Below the pieces are notes generated by a model, which did not search any database, was not told where the DNA came from, and worked only from the letters and a program-made list of their open reading frames with translations. A stretch of 64,000 bases of DNA from Methylobacterium sp. FF17 (GTDB lineage: Bacteria > Pseudomonadota > Alphaproteobacteria > Rhizobiales > Beijerinckiaceae): assembly GCF_025813715.1 (NCBI RefSeq), contig NZ_CP107532.1, forward strand, positions 1,922,001 to 1,986,000. The letters are read 5' to 3'. Position numbers and translations under genes: made by a program. Each line of letters begins with the position of its first letter. Position 1 is the first letter of the stretch. Shown here in pieces: positions 9,021 through 16,144 of the stretch.

Positions 9021-9275
9021 ATGACATACACTCTCCACCAGCTCGCGGTCGGCAGCTACGACCTCGCCTATGACGGCATCATCATAGGCAGCGTGGTCCA
9101 GGACGTCGCGCCAGAAGGCGCATCACGCGGGTGGCGCGCAGTGCTGCTTGATGAATTGATGCCGGATCAGTGGCCAAGCCCGTTCAGAGGGATCGAGCCC
9201 CCCTTCCGGTCGCTTGAGGCCGCTATGGCGTGGCTTGATGGAGCAGCTATTGTCGAGGGCTTCGCCGGCCAGTGA
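9021..9275 (+). CDS. Hypothetical protein, 84 aa
   Basis: Starts MTYTLHQLAVGSYDLAYDG; an in-frame upstream start at 8973 exists but lacks support. It is soluble and acidic, with no signal peptide or recognised domain. The sequence resembles short proteins that pair a beta-rich N-terminus (YDGIIIGSVVQDV) with a C-terminal helix (LEAAMAWLDGAAIVEGF). It is the first of a run of five small plus-strand island genes. The function is unknown. Confidence 0.55.
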   Translation: MTYTLHQLAVGSYDLAYDGIIIGSVVQDVAPEGASRGWRAVLLDELMPDQWPSPFRGIEPPFRSLEAAMAWLDGAAIVEGFAGQ

Positions 9276-9436
9276 TAGAGCGCTCGGCAGAGACCTTCGA
9301 AGGCTCTGAACCCACGTTTACATCGATTGTAGCCCAACCCATATCACCGCAGGCAAGAGCACTTCGGCCACGTCGCCTTTCGTTTCTTGCGAACGGAGGA
9401 TTGATCACGCATCCTGCAAAGCGAATTGGATTGCCA

Positions 9437-9859
9437 ATGCCAAAGTTCATCAACGTCATCGCTGCTGCCTTTCTGACGTTGAGTTCAGGCGTTTGCGTCC
9501 AAGCTCAGGCTCAAGGCCTCGCCCGCGGAGCCCAGGATGGTGCAGAGCGCGGAGGGAATATCGCTGGCCCGTTGGGGGCTGCCGTTGGGAGCGCGATCGG
9601 TGGAGCCGTCGGCAGCGCCAATGAGATCCTTGGCGTCGACAGGCGTGAGCGCTTCCGCATCTACACCCTTGGAGAACGGCGGCCCTCGGTCGCCTTTTCA
9701 GGTCAAGTTAGGGTCGGGACTGTTCTCCCAAAGGAGGGGGTAATCTACTACGATGTGCCGCCGGAGTTCGCACTGAAGGGCTACAACTACACAATCGTCA
9801 ACGATCATCCAGTGTTGGTCGAGCCGGGCACCCGTCGGATTGTGGAAGTCATCAATTGA
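9437..9859 (+). CDS. Exported DUF1236-type protein
   Basis: Starts MPKFINVIAAAFLTLSSGVCVQAQAQG, a typical Sec signal peptide with cleavage after AQA. A Gly/Ala-rich linker (GNIAGPLGAAVGSAIGGAVGSA) follows. The C-terminal segment VRVGTVLPKEGVIYYDVPPEF, then YTIVNDHPVLVEPGTRRIVEVI, is the DUF1236 motif seen in many Hyphomicrobiales periplasmic proteins. Their molecular role is unknown. A longer in-frame form from 9272 is rejected because the signal peptide would become internal. Its stop overlaps the TTG start of the next gene, which suggests co-translation. Confidence 0.75.
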   Translation: MPKFINVIAAAFLTLSSGVCVQAQAQGLARGAQDGAERGGNIAGPLGAAVGSAIGGAVGSANEILGVDRRERFRIYTLGERRPSVAFSGQVRVGTVLPKEGVIYYDVPPEFALKGYNYTIVNDHPVLVEPGTRRIVEVIN

Positions 9860-10179
9860 TCTCAGACGAACCTGCCGCACTCCCCTCAGGTCTTTTTGAG
9901 GTGTCCCGACTTGCCGCACTCTTGGCGGAACGCGTGCTTGACGCTCAAATTATGAACCGTCCGGTTCCTGAGGGAAATATCCGCGCTCTACTGGAAGCGG
10001 CTCTCCTCCTAAGGGACTACGATCAGGAGCCTCCCGCTCTGCTCGGCCAGATCATCCACGGGGCTACGACGCCCAAGGCTGCCGTGGCGGTCATGACCCA
10101 ACAAGATGCTCGGGGTGGAAGCGGCAAGGGTGGGCGGATAGCGCAGTTACTTCGGCCCTTCCAGGCATCGAAAGGCTGA
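9856..10179 (+). CDS. Hypothetical protein with an LLGQI/LLRPFQ pattern (island paralogue)
   Basis: A 107-residue soluble protein starting at TTG inside the stop of the DUF1236 gene. It contains RPVPEGNIRALLEAALLLRD, PALLGQIIHG and a C-terminal RIAQLLRPFQASKG. The same order of motifs occurs in the chromosomal gene at 60119-60541, so the two are paralogues or homologues of an undescribed helical family. No transmembrane segment or catalytic motif is visible. The TTG start and overlap argue for translational coupling to the upstream gene. Confidence 0.6.
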   Translation: MISDEPAALPSGLFEVSRLAALLAERVLDAQIMNRPVPEGNIRALLEAALLLRDYDQEPPALLGQIIHGATTPKAAVAVMTQQDARGGSGKGGRIAQLLRPFQASKG

Positions 10180-10231
10180 ACGCAATTAAGATAGTCAGAT
10201 TATGGCCACGGGTCAGGGTAGGATTTGGATC

Positions 10232-10489
10232 ATGGCTGACCAGGCAAAGCCTTTCGATCTCGAGGCAGCAGAGAGTGCGGATCTCCAACCCGGCGGCACC
10301 TATCTCTTACCTCTATGCATGGTGAGGCCGGAGATCATGCTCGGCGAGGAGGTAGCCATCGTGCTCCTTAATACGAGCAATGGGGTGCAGATTGGCGTCC
10401 CACTGACGCATCAATCTGTAGAGCGCCTCCACGGATTGTTCTCAAAAATGCTGCACAAGACCAAAATAGACAGAAATACGACGTACTAA
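10232..10489 (+). CDS. Hypothetical protein, 85 aa
   Basis: Starts MADQAKPFDLEAAESADLQ; an in-frame ATG at 10202 would add ten residues but lacks a ribosome site. The middle (GGTYLLPLCMVRPEIMLGEEVAIVLL) is beta-rich and hydrophobic, without being a clear membrane helix. No family is recognised. It lies between two other small unknown genes on the same strand. Confidence 0.5.
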   Translation: MADQAKPFDLEAAESADLQPGGTYLLPLCMVRPEIMLGEEVAIVLLNTSNGVQIGVPLTHQSVERLHGLFSKMLHKTKIDRNTTY

Positions 10490-10497
10490 ATCCTGCG

Positions 10498-10704
10498 ATG
10501 ATATTCAAGGAACAAAACTTGTACAAGATTAAGGCAAGCGACCATTCCGGCCGAGGATCAACCTTTGCATGCGGAACGGCAGATCAAGCGCTCGAAAAGC
10601 TATGGGAGCTAACAAGGCGCGGGTTCAAGGATATTTTGGTGATCGACCCCAAGGGGCTTGAGCGCAGCAGTGACGTATTTTTGCGCTCCATGGATCTTGA
10701 TTAG
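10498..10704 (+). CDS. Hypothetical protein, 68 aa
   Basis: Begins MIFKEQNLYKIKASDHSG nine bases after the preceding stop. It is a small mixed alpha/beta protein (TADQALEKLWELTRRGFKDILVIDPKG). Its layout resembles short DUF2188- or DUF6894-like folds, but I cannot assign a family. It is AT-richer than the chromosome, like other island cargo. Confidence 0.5.
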   Translation: MIFKEQNLYKIKASDHSGRGSTFACGTADQALEKLWELTRRGFKDILVIDPKGLERSSDVFLRSMDLD

Positions 10705-11292
10705 GTCTTAACCAGCTTCTGCACCACCACCGACATACCCCAGCGAAAGACAAAGGAGCGTAGGCAGGCATCAGCCCAATGTCGTGTCGTGCTCAAAGCG
10801 GAAGGTGCGCTCACCGGCGTGGTAGCCGACAAGCGTATGCTTACATCTCACTCGTAGGCTTCTGGACAACGACAGCCGGCGCATATGCGCCCGCCATATG
10901 GCCGCATCTGAATCTCACCTATGGAGCAGCGAAGGGCTCGTAAGGCGATTCGGACTGGTTTCCGGGTGGCTTGGAACAACCACTCCCACCCTGCGCTCCT
11001 CGTGATATCCCATGGCGGGAAGACAAGAACCTTCACCCGCCCGGCTCCAGCCGCGGCGGGTTCTTCGATTTAGACTCGAAGCTTCTGCTCCTTAAGCGTC
11101 AGCTTCTCAGCGCCGAGCTTGGAGGGTGGATTGGAAGCTCGCGACGCGATGTGTCTGACATCAAATACCCCATAAACGAACCAATTACATAAACTGATAT
11201 GGGAGGATAACGCTGCAAGTCATTGATTTTGCAAAATTTATACGGGTCCATGTGGATGACGAGGTTTCTACAACGGCGAACAAGTTACATAA
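10705..11292. other. Non-coding stretch of the island
   Basis: About 590 bases between convergent genes. No credible ORF was found. Around 11036-11066 the sequence CCCGCC-GGCTCCAGCC-GCGGCGGG followed by TTCTTCG could form a terminator-like stem. Nothing else was recognised. Confidence 0.4.
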
Positions 11293-12747
11293 CTAAGTGA
11301 CGTAGGCTGGCACATACCGTGCCGTGCGTTTGGCCTGATCTTCATCCAGGGGTCGAATTTTTTTAGCCTCAATCGCTTCACGGATGACAACGGAAACCTG
11401 AGGGTACTGTTTGTCTGCGAGGCGGAAACGCTCCCGCAAACTGCCATTACTCATAAAATTCCCGCTCTCAAAACGAAGCTGAGCGTGCTGATAGCAAGCA
11501 CGAACCCTATCTTCCTTCGTCATAGCGGCAAACGAACGTTCAGCGAAAATCGTTACGACGGTTGATCCCTCAGCCTCCTGAAACAGGGGGGGCGGAAGCG
11601 CAGCACGTTCGATGGCTTCAACGGCACGATCTACGCCGCTGCCTCTCTCCTCGCACAGCCCCATCTGCCGCATGAATTTGGCGAGTTTCTCGTTTCGCGA
11701 CTTGGCAGGTGCATCGATAAACCGATCAGGCGAAACCAGGGGCTTTCCGGGATTTGTAATCCTGATCTTATCGGGGAAAATTTCTACCCTTGGTCCACTT
11801 CCTACTGCGGTAAGGTCTTGGTGGATCAACGCGTTAGCAACAAATTCGCGAATAGATATTTCTGGTATAGTGTATTTCTTGCTCCTAATACCGTGAAGGA
11901 TCTCCTCACGATGTGGCACTCTAATCATTATAAAGCTTAGTAATTTTGAGAACGTTACTCCGTATCCGCGCTCTCCAGTGACATCATCAACACCGTCCAA
12001 TTTGCTAGTGCTAGAGTATTGGATTACGCGCGGAGCCTTTGTGGAAATAATTGGAAATTCGCTGAGCTTATTTGCAGCCAAAATGGCAAGTAGATTAGTC
12101 GCGTCATAGCCATTCTGACGGTCGTCTAAAATGAGCCCATCTGCCAGTAGCTTTTCTATGATCCCGGTATTCGTAACTGTTTTTACGCCAAGCATTTTTA
12201 CAAGGTTGATGCAATCGAATCTTTCAAACAGCATTTCCTCAGTTAGATGCGCGGCGGCTATTCCTTGCTCAAACGAATATCTTGATGTTATTGCCCAGAG
12301 TGCGCGTTCACGTTCCGGGAAATCTTTCAGCGGCTGTTGGATTGAGTCGACGCGAACAAAAGCATGCCCTTTAAAGCGGACTGGACTAACATAGCAAGGA
12401 TCGATAGCGATGATCTCTATGTGCTTATTGTCAACCTCAAATGACACGAAGCAAAAATTAACGCTTGGGACAAGTAGCCGGCTGAGCCAATGTTCAAAAA
12501 GTTGGCCACCAACGGTCTCTTCCTTCAGTCTAACCGTTGTGCCAATAATATCATGCGTGTCATTGTCTATACCATACACTAAGTATGCTGCATCGCTTCC
12601 TGACAGCATGGCGGCATTAGCAAGGCCGGACATATATTGCCCGACCTCGTCGTGATCCAAGCGGTTCGATTTGAACTCCAGCCACTCTGTTTCGCGCGGC
12701 TCGGCGCGCAGTCTTGTTAGAAGTTGCTGCGGATCTACGATTTCCAT
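11293..12747 (-). CDS. AlbA_2 (Schlafen-like) domain and GHKL ATP-binding protein
   Basis: A 484-residue protein starting MEIVDPQQLLTRL, with GGAG eight bases upstream; a TTG 15 bases earlier is rejected. The N-terminal segment ETEWLEFKSNRLDHDEVGQYMSGLANAA plus AYLVYGIDNDTHDIIGT is the AlbA_2 putative nucleic-acid-binding domain. EFVANALIHQDLTAVGSG and ITNPGKPL in the second half match the HATPase_c_4 ATP-binding module. Such proteins are usually annotated as transcriptional regulators and are frequent in defence islands beside restriction systems; their mechanism is unsettled. The gene is markedly AT-rich. The restriction-modification gene lies 3.4 kb away on the same strand. Confidence 0.85.
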   Translation of the reverse strand: MEIVDPQQLLTRLRAEPRETEWLEFKSNRLDHDEVGQYMSGLANAAMLSGSDAAYLVYGIDNDTHDIIGTTVRLKEETVGGQLFEHWLSRLLVPSVNFCFVSFEVDNKHIEIIAIDPCYVSPVRFKGHAFVRVDSIQQPLKDFPERERALWAITSRYSFEQGIAAAHLTEEMLFERFDCINLVKMLGVKTVTNTGIIEKLLADGLILDDRQNGYDATNLLAILAANKLSEFPIISTKAPRVIQYSSTSKLDGVDDVTGERGYGVTFSKLLSFIMIRVPHREEILHGIRSKKYTIPEISIREFVANALIHQDLTAVGSGPRVEIFPDKIRITNPGKPLVSPDRFIDAPAKSRNEKLAKFMRQMGLCEERGSGVDRAVEAIERAALPPPLFQEAEGSTVVTIFAERSFAAMTKEDRVRACYQHAQLRFESGNFMSNGSLRERFRLADKQYPQVSVVIREAIEAKKIRPLDEDQAKRTARYVPAYVT

Positions 12748-12946
12748 GAAGTTCCGCTCCAACTATAAGACTACTGTGAGCGTTAAGGAGGCATGCGATA
12801 TGCGAGCCGCTTTCCGCTGATCACTTTTAGCGCCCGCTCAGCTCGTTCCGCGTCGCCGCAACCCAGCTTCACACAATTGTTGTACCAGAAGCTGAACTAG
12901 GCAAGGTAGCGGTGCAGGTGCAGCTTGCCGCGTCGCTTGACCGCCG

Positions 12947-13156
12947 TCATGGCTCACCGAGCTTCATCTCTCGCGGCGGCTCAACGCGGCGTTTAATTTC
13001 AGCCAGCATCTTCTCAGGCGACGAGGGTATAGCTGCCCCCTCTATCTGAATCGCCACGTCGACCAGAATCCTCTCAAATACGCGCTCGGAGATGCCGCGT
13101 CGTTTTGCGGCGGCTTCTAGTCGCGTCAGCTCAGCAGCTTGCTCCTTGAACGTCAT
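12947..13156 (-). CDS. Hypothetical protein, 69 aa
   Basis: Starts MTFKEQAAELTRLEAAAKRRG. It is a charged, mostly helical small protein (ISERVFERILVDVAIQIEG) with basic C-terminal residues (IKRRVEPPREMKLG). The longer frame to 13231 has no support. It may be the last gene of a three-gene minus-strand group with the two genes upstream. No family is recognised. Confidence 0.45.
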   Translation of the reverse strand: MTFKEQAAELTRLEAAAKRRGISERVFERILVDVAIQIEGAAIPSSPEKMLAEIKRRVEPPREMKLGEP

Positions 13157-13175
13157 GCTGGCCTCGCTCAACGGA

Positions 13176-13424
13176 TCACGCGCCCTGGAGGCTCTCGGCG
13201 AAGTCCTCCGGGATCTCGCCGAACTGCCCAAGGATCGTCGCGGCCTCCAACTCCCCGGTCTCGTCGTCCGCTACGATCTTGAGCGCGGCCGTGCCCGGCA
13301 TCCGGCCGGCCATCGCCTCGGCCTTCTTCAGCGCTCCGCTCTCGGTTGGGGCCACCTCGCGGTCACCTGGGACCAACCGCTTCCGCTTGATCACGAAGGT
13401 CTGGACCACGAACGTCGTCTTCAT
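13176..13424 (-). CDS. Conserved hypothetical protein, 82 aa
   Basis: Starts MKTTFVVQTFVIKRKRLVPGDREVAP. This type of small protein recurs in Methylobacterium and rhizobia beside umuDC-like cassettes; that is recollection, not a search. Central LKKAEAMAGRMPGTAALKIVADDETGE suggests a small alpha/beta fold. Its ATG overlaps the stop of the upstream DUF6894-like gene by four bases (ATGA), so the two are translationally coupled. The function is unknown. Confidence 0.55.
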   Translation of the reverse strand: MKTTFVVQTFVIKRKRLVPGDREVAPTESGALKKAEAMAGRMPGTAALKIVADDETGELEAATILGQFGEIPEDFAESLQGA

Positions 13425-13693
13425 CGCCACGATGCGTCTCCTCCGCCCTGCGCCACCCGGCGATCGTATCGGACGTCGGTGAACGCCTTCGTCATCACCG
13501 ACCGCCCGTCCGCGTCGTAGACCTCGACATGCCAAGCCGACCAATCGAGCCGCGTCCCGTGGAGCATAAGGTCGAGCGCGACCCGTTCAGCATGGAGGCG
13601 CACCAGCGCCAGCGTTGGCACCCGCCGGCCGCGCAGATCGGCGACGAGATCGTGCCCGTCCGTGCAGTGGAAGCGGTAAAGCCGCGTCGGCAT
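13421..13693 (-). CDS. DUF6894-like small protein
   Basis: Starts MPTRLYRFHCTDGHDLVADLRG, 90 residues. The N-terminal strand pattern (xRxYRFHxTDGxDLVxDxRG), helix (LVRLHAERVALDLM) and C-terminal strand (WHVEVYDADGRSV) match DUF6894, where members usually begin MPRYFFDIHDG. It overlaps the next gene by ATGA and diverges from the umuDC operon, whose LexA box lies 89 bases upstream. The function is unknown; the family is common in Hyphomicrobiales. A second DUF6894 gene is at 19046. Confidence 0.6.
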   Translation of the reverse strand: MPTRLYRFHCTDGHDLVADLRGRRVPTLALVRLHAERVALDLMLHGTRLDWSAWHVEVYDADGRSVMTKAFTDVRYDRRVAQGGGDASWR

Positions 13694-13781
13694 TGGCCTT
13701 TGACCCCGCACTCCACAGGCGTCCACCGCCGCGTTTCCAGGCGTGGCCGTTTCGATTGAACCACGCGCGCCGATGCGGTTT

Positions 13782-13796
13782 GTTCCCGTTGTGTTC
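13782..13796 (+). promoter_or_regulatory. LexA (SOS) box upstream of the umuDC operon
   Basis: GTTCCCGTTGTGTTC is an exact match to the alphaproteobacterial LexA operator GTTC-N7-GTTC. It lies 19 bases before the ATG of the first gene of the operon. Confidence 0.85.
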
Positions 13797-13815
13797 TAGC
13801 GGGAGATAGATCGAA

Positions 13816-14046
13816 ATGCAGGCCCAGCCCGTCGAACCGTCTGTGGACATCCGCCTGAGCGAGGCCGAGGCGATCGCGCTCGCCTATCACCGGGCCGCGC
13901 GGGGCGACGCCTGGGCCGCACTCGTCCGGGCGGTCGAGGATGCGCTGGCGGACCTCATGGAAGCCGAGCGCCGCACGCTGCAGCGGGACCGGCTGATCTC
14001 GCGGGGCTACATCCGTGGAGTGCCGCCGGCCGGAGAGCGTCGGTGA
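13816..14046 (+). CDS. Small SOS-operon protein of unknown function
   Basis: A 76-residue, almost wholly helical protein (LSEAEAIALAYHRAARGD, WAALVRAVEDALADLMEAERRTLQRDRL). It directly follows the LexA box and its stop overlaps the GTG start of umuD (GTGA), so it is the first cistron of the SOS operon. No domain is recognised. Position and size suggest an accessory to the umuDC polymerase or simply a leader gene; neither can be shown here. Confidence 0.65.
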   Translation: MQAQPVEPSVDIRLSEAEAIALAYHRAARGDAWAALVRAVEDALADLMEAERRTLQRDRLISRGYIRGVPPAGERR

Positions 14047-14498
14047 GGCTGCTGCAGGTCGCGGAGCTTCCGTCTCACGGCGCCGGCACTGTCCGCATCC
14101 CGATCCAGGGGGCGGCTCTCTGCGCCGGCTTTCCCTCACCGGCCGACGACTTCCTGGAAGGCGCACTGGAGCTGCCGCGCTGGCTCGCGCCGAACCCGCC
14201 TGCGACCTTCGCCTGGAACATCTCGGGCGACAGCATGCGCGGCGCCGGCATTTTCGACCGGGATCTCGCCGTGGCCGATCGCAGCCTGAAGCCCGGCAAC
14301 GGCAGCGTCGTCGTGGCGATCGTCGACGGCACGATGAGCGTGAAGCGCCTCGTCCTCGAGGACAACGTCGCACGCCTCGCTTTCGACAATCCCGATCTGC
14401 CGGCCTTCGCGGTCGAGGACCTTGCGGAGGGTGAGATCTGGGGCGTGATCCGTTTCTCCATCCGCTGGCATGTGGCGCGCGCCGGGCTGGTTCGATGA
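14043..14498 (+). CDS. umuD: UmuD-like S24-family autoprotease, Pol V subunit
   Basis: A 151-residue homologue of UmuD. The cleavage site lies in [13 protein letters not shown] (Ala-Gly bond). The catalytic Ser is in [12 protein letters not shown] and the Lys in [10 protein letters not shown], the expected Ser-Lys dyad. On SOS induction RecA filaments trigger self-cleavage to UmuD', which joins UmuC to form the translesion polymerase. The GTG start overlaps the preceding stop, and its own stop overlaps the umuC ATG (ATGA). Size matches the family. Confidence 0.92.
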   Translation: MRLLQVAELPSHGAGTVRIPIQGAALCAGFPSPADDFLEGALELPRWLAPNPPATFAWNISGDSMRGAGIFDRDLAVADRSLKPGNGSVVVAIVDGTMSVKRLVLEDNVARLAFDNPDLPAFAVEDLAEGEIWGVIRFSIRWHVARAGLVR

Positions 14499-15787
14499 GC
14501 CGGGCCATCGCGCTCATCGACGGCAACAGCTTCTACTGCTCCTGCGAGCGGGTGTTCGATCCGAAGCTCGCCCGCGTGCCCGTGATCGTGCTGTCCAACA
14601 ACGACGGCTGCGCCATCGCCCGCACCGCCGAGGCCAAGGCGCTCGGGATCAAGATGGGCGATCCCTTCTTCAAGATCCGCGAGCAGTGCCGGCGCGACGG
14701 CGTGCGGGTGTTCTCCTCGAACTACACGCTGTACGGCGACATGAGCGCCCGCACGAACGCGGTCTACCGGGACTTCTCGCCGGCGGTGGAGATCTACTCC
14801 ATCGATGAGAGCTTTCTGGACCTCTCGGACGTGCGCGACCGGGACCGGGTAACGCTGGCGCGGGATCTGCGCGCCACGGTGCGGGCCTGGACCGGCATTC
14901 CGACCTGCGTCGGCATCGGCCCAACGAAGACGCTGGCCAAGCTCGCCAACCACATCGCCAAGACGATCCCGGACTGCGACGGGGTGTGCGACCTGACCGA
15001 CCCGGTGGCCTACGACCACTGGCTCTGCCGGATCTCGGTGGCCGAGGTCTGGGGCATCGGCCGGGCCTCGCTCGCCAAGCTGATGGGGCTCGGCGTCGAC
15101 ACGGTGGCGGATCTGCGCGACCTCGATCCTCGGCCTGTCCGAAAAGCCATGACGGTGGTGGGCGAGCGCATCATCTACGAACTGCGCGGGCTGGCCTGCC
15201 TGCCGCTCGCGCTGATGCCGGCCCAGCGCAAGGGCTGCGCGGTCACACGCTCGTTCTCCCGGCGAATCACCGAGCGAGAGACCCTGGAGCAGGCGGTGGC
15301 CGCCCATGCGACGCGGCTCGGCGAGAAGCTGCGGCGCGGCGGCCTCGGCGCCACGCACGTCTCGGTTTTCTATCACACGAGCGAGCATGACCGGGGCGAC
15401 CCGATGCGCTCGGTCTCCACAACCGTGACCCTGCCGGAGGCCACGAACGACACACTGGCGCTGATCAAGGCGGCGCAGGCGGGTGTGGCACGCACTTGGC
15501 GCGAGGCGCCCGCCGGCAAGCCCTGGCGCTACAGCAAGGCTGGCGTGGTCACGACGGACCTGATGGCGCTCGACATGGCACCGCGGGCGCTGATCGGGCA
15601 GCTCGACCGAGAACGCAGTGCGCCGCTCATGGCGGCCATGGACGCCTGCAACGCGCGCTTCGGCCGGGGTGCTGTCGTGCCCGCCCGAGCCGGGCTCACC
15701 AAGAAGCGCACGTGGTCCACGAAGTTCGAGATGCGCAGCCCGCGCTACACCACGCAGGTGACAGAGCTCCCGACGGCGCATGCATGA
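14495..15787 (+). CDS. umuC: Y-family DNA polymerase V catalytic subunit UmuC
   Basis: A 430-residue UmuC. Motifs: [18 protein letters not shown] at the start (first catalytic Asp), [29 protein letters not shown] (Asp-Glu metal ligands), [19 protein letters not shown], then a helix-hairpin-helix ([20 protein letters not shown]). The C-terminal DUF4113-like tail ends [20 protein letters not shown]. Length agrees with E. coli UmuC. It performs error-prone bypass of DNA lesions. It is the last cistron of the SOS operon and a common cargo of mobile elements. Confidence 0.95.
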   Translation: MSRAIALIDGNSFYCSCERVFDPKLARVPVIVLSNNDGCAIARTAEAKALGIKMGDPFFKIREQCRRDGVRVFSSNYTLYGDMSARTNAVYRDFSPAVEIYSIDESFLDLSDVRDRDRVTLARDLRATVRAWTGIPTCVGIGPTKTLAKLANHIAKTIPDCDGVCDLTDPVAYDHWLCRISVAEVWGIGRASLAKLMGLGVDTVADLRDLDPRPVRKAMTVVGERIIYELRGLACLPLALMPAQRKGCAVTRSFSRRITERETLEQAVAAHATRLGEKLRRGGLGATHVSVFYHTSEHDRGDPMRSVSTTVTLPEATNDTLALIKAAQAGVARTWREAPAGKPWRYSKAGVVTTDLMALDMAPRALIGQLDRERSAPLMAAMDACNARFGRGAVVPARAGLTKKRTWSTKFEMRSPRYTTQVTELPTAHA

Positions 15788-16144
15788 TACGAGCTTGACG
15801 GAGCAGAAGGACTGCCGCGGGAGCGACAGCTGTCGGGCCGCTTCGGGTGGGGAGCGGGCCCTGACACTTCGCCCTGAAGCGGACGCTCAGCCTACGACCC
15901 AACTCAGCCGCCAAGGACGCAACTGGCGCTTCTACAAAGCGTCCCATCGCAACACGGTAGTCCTCCGAAGCACCGGGGACGGCATTGACCCGAACCCCGC
16001 GTTGGAAGTCGACCGGCGAAGCTTGCGCGGAACGTGATGCTAAGAGCGTTTCGCTATTGGAGACCCCGCCCAACCTCATCTTACCCGCCTCTCGTGTCCC
16101 AAGATTTCGCACGATCGCTTACCATCGTGAGTTGCCGCGGCACG
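15788..16144. other. Non-coding stretch between umuC and the R-M gene
   Basis: About 360 bases between convergent genes. Positions 15867-15902 resemble a piece of the intergenic region at 43429-43464 (about 80% by eye), suggesting a degenerate dispersed repeat. No gene is seen. Confidence 0.4.

Noticed and set aside
14075..15781. 568-aa minus-strand frame opposite umuDC
   Set aside because: Antisense shadow of two well-identified genes.
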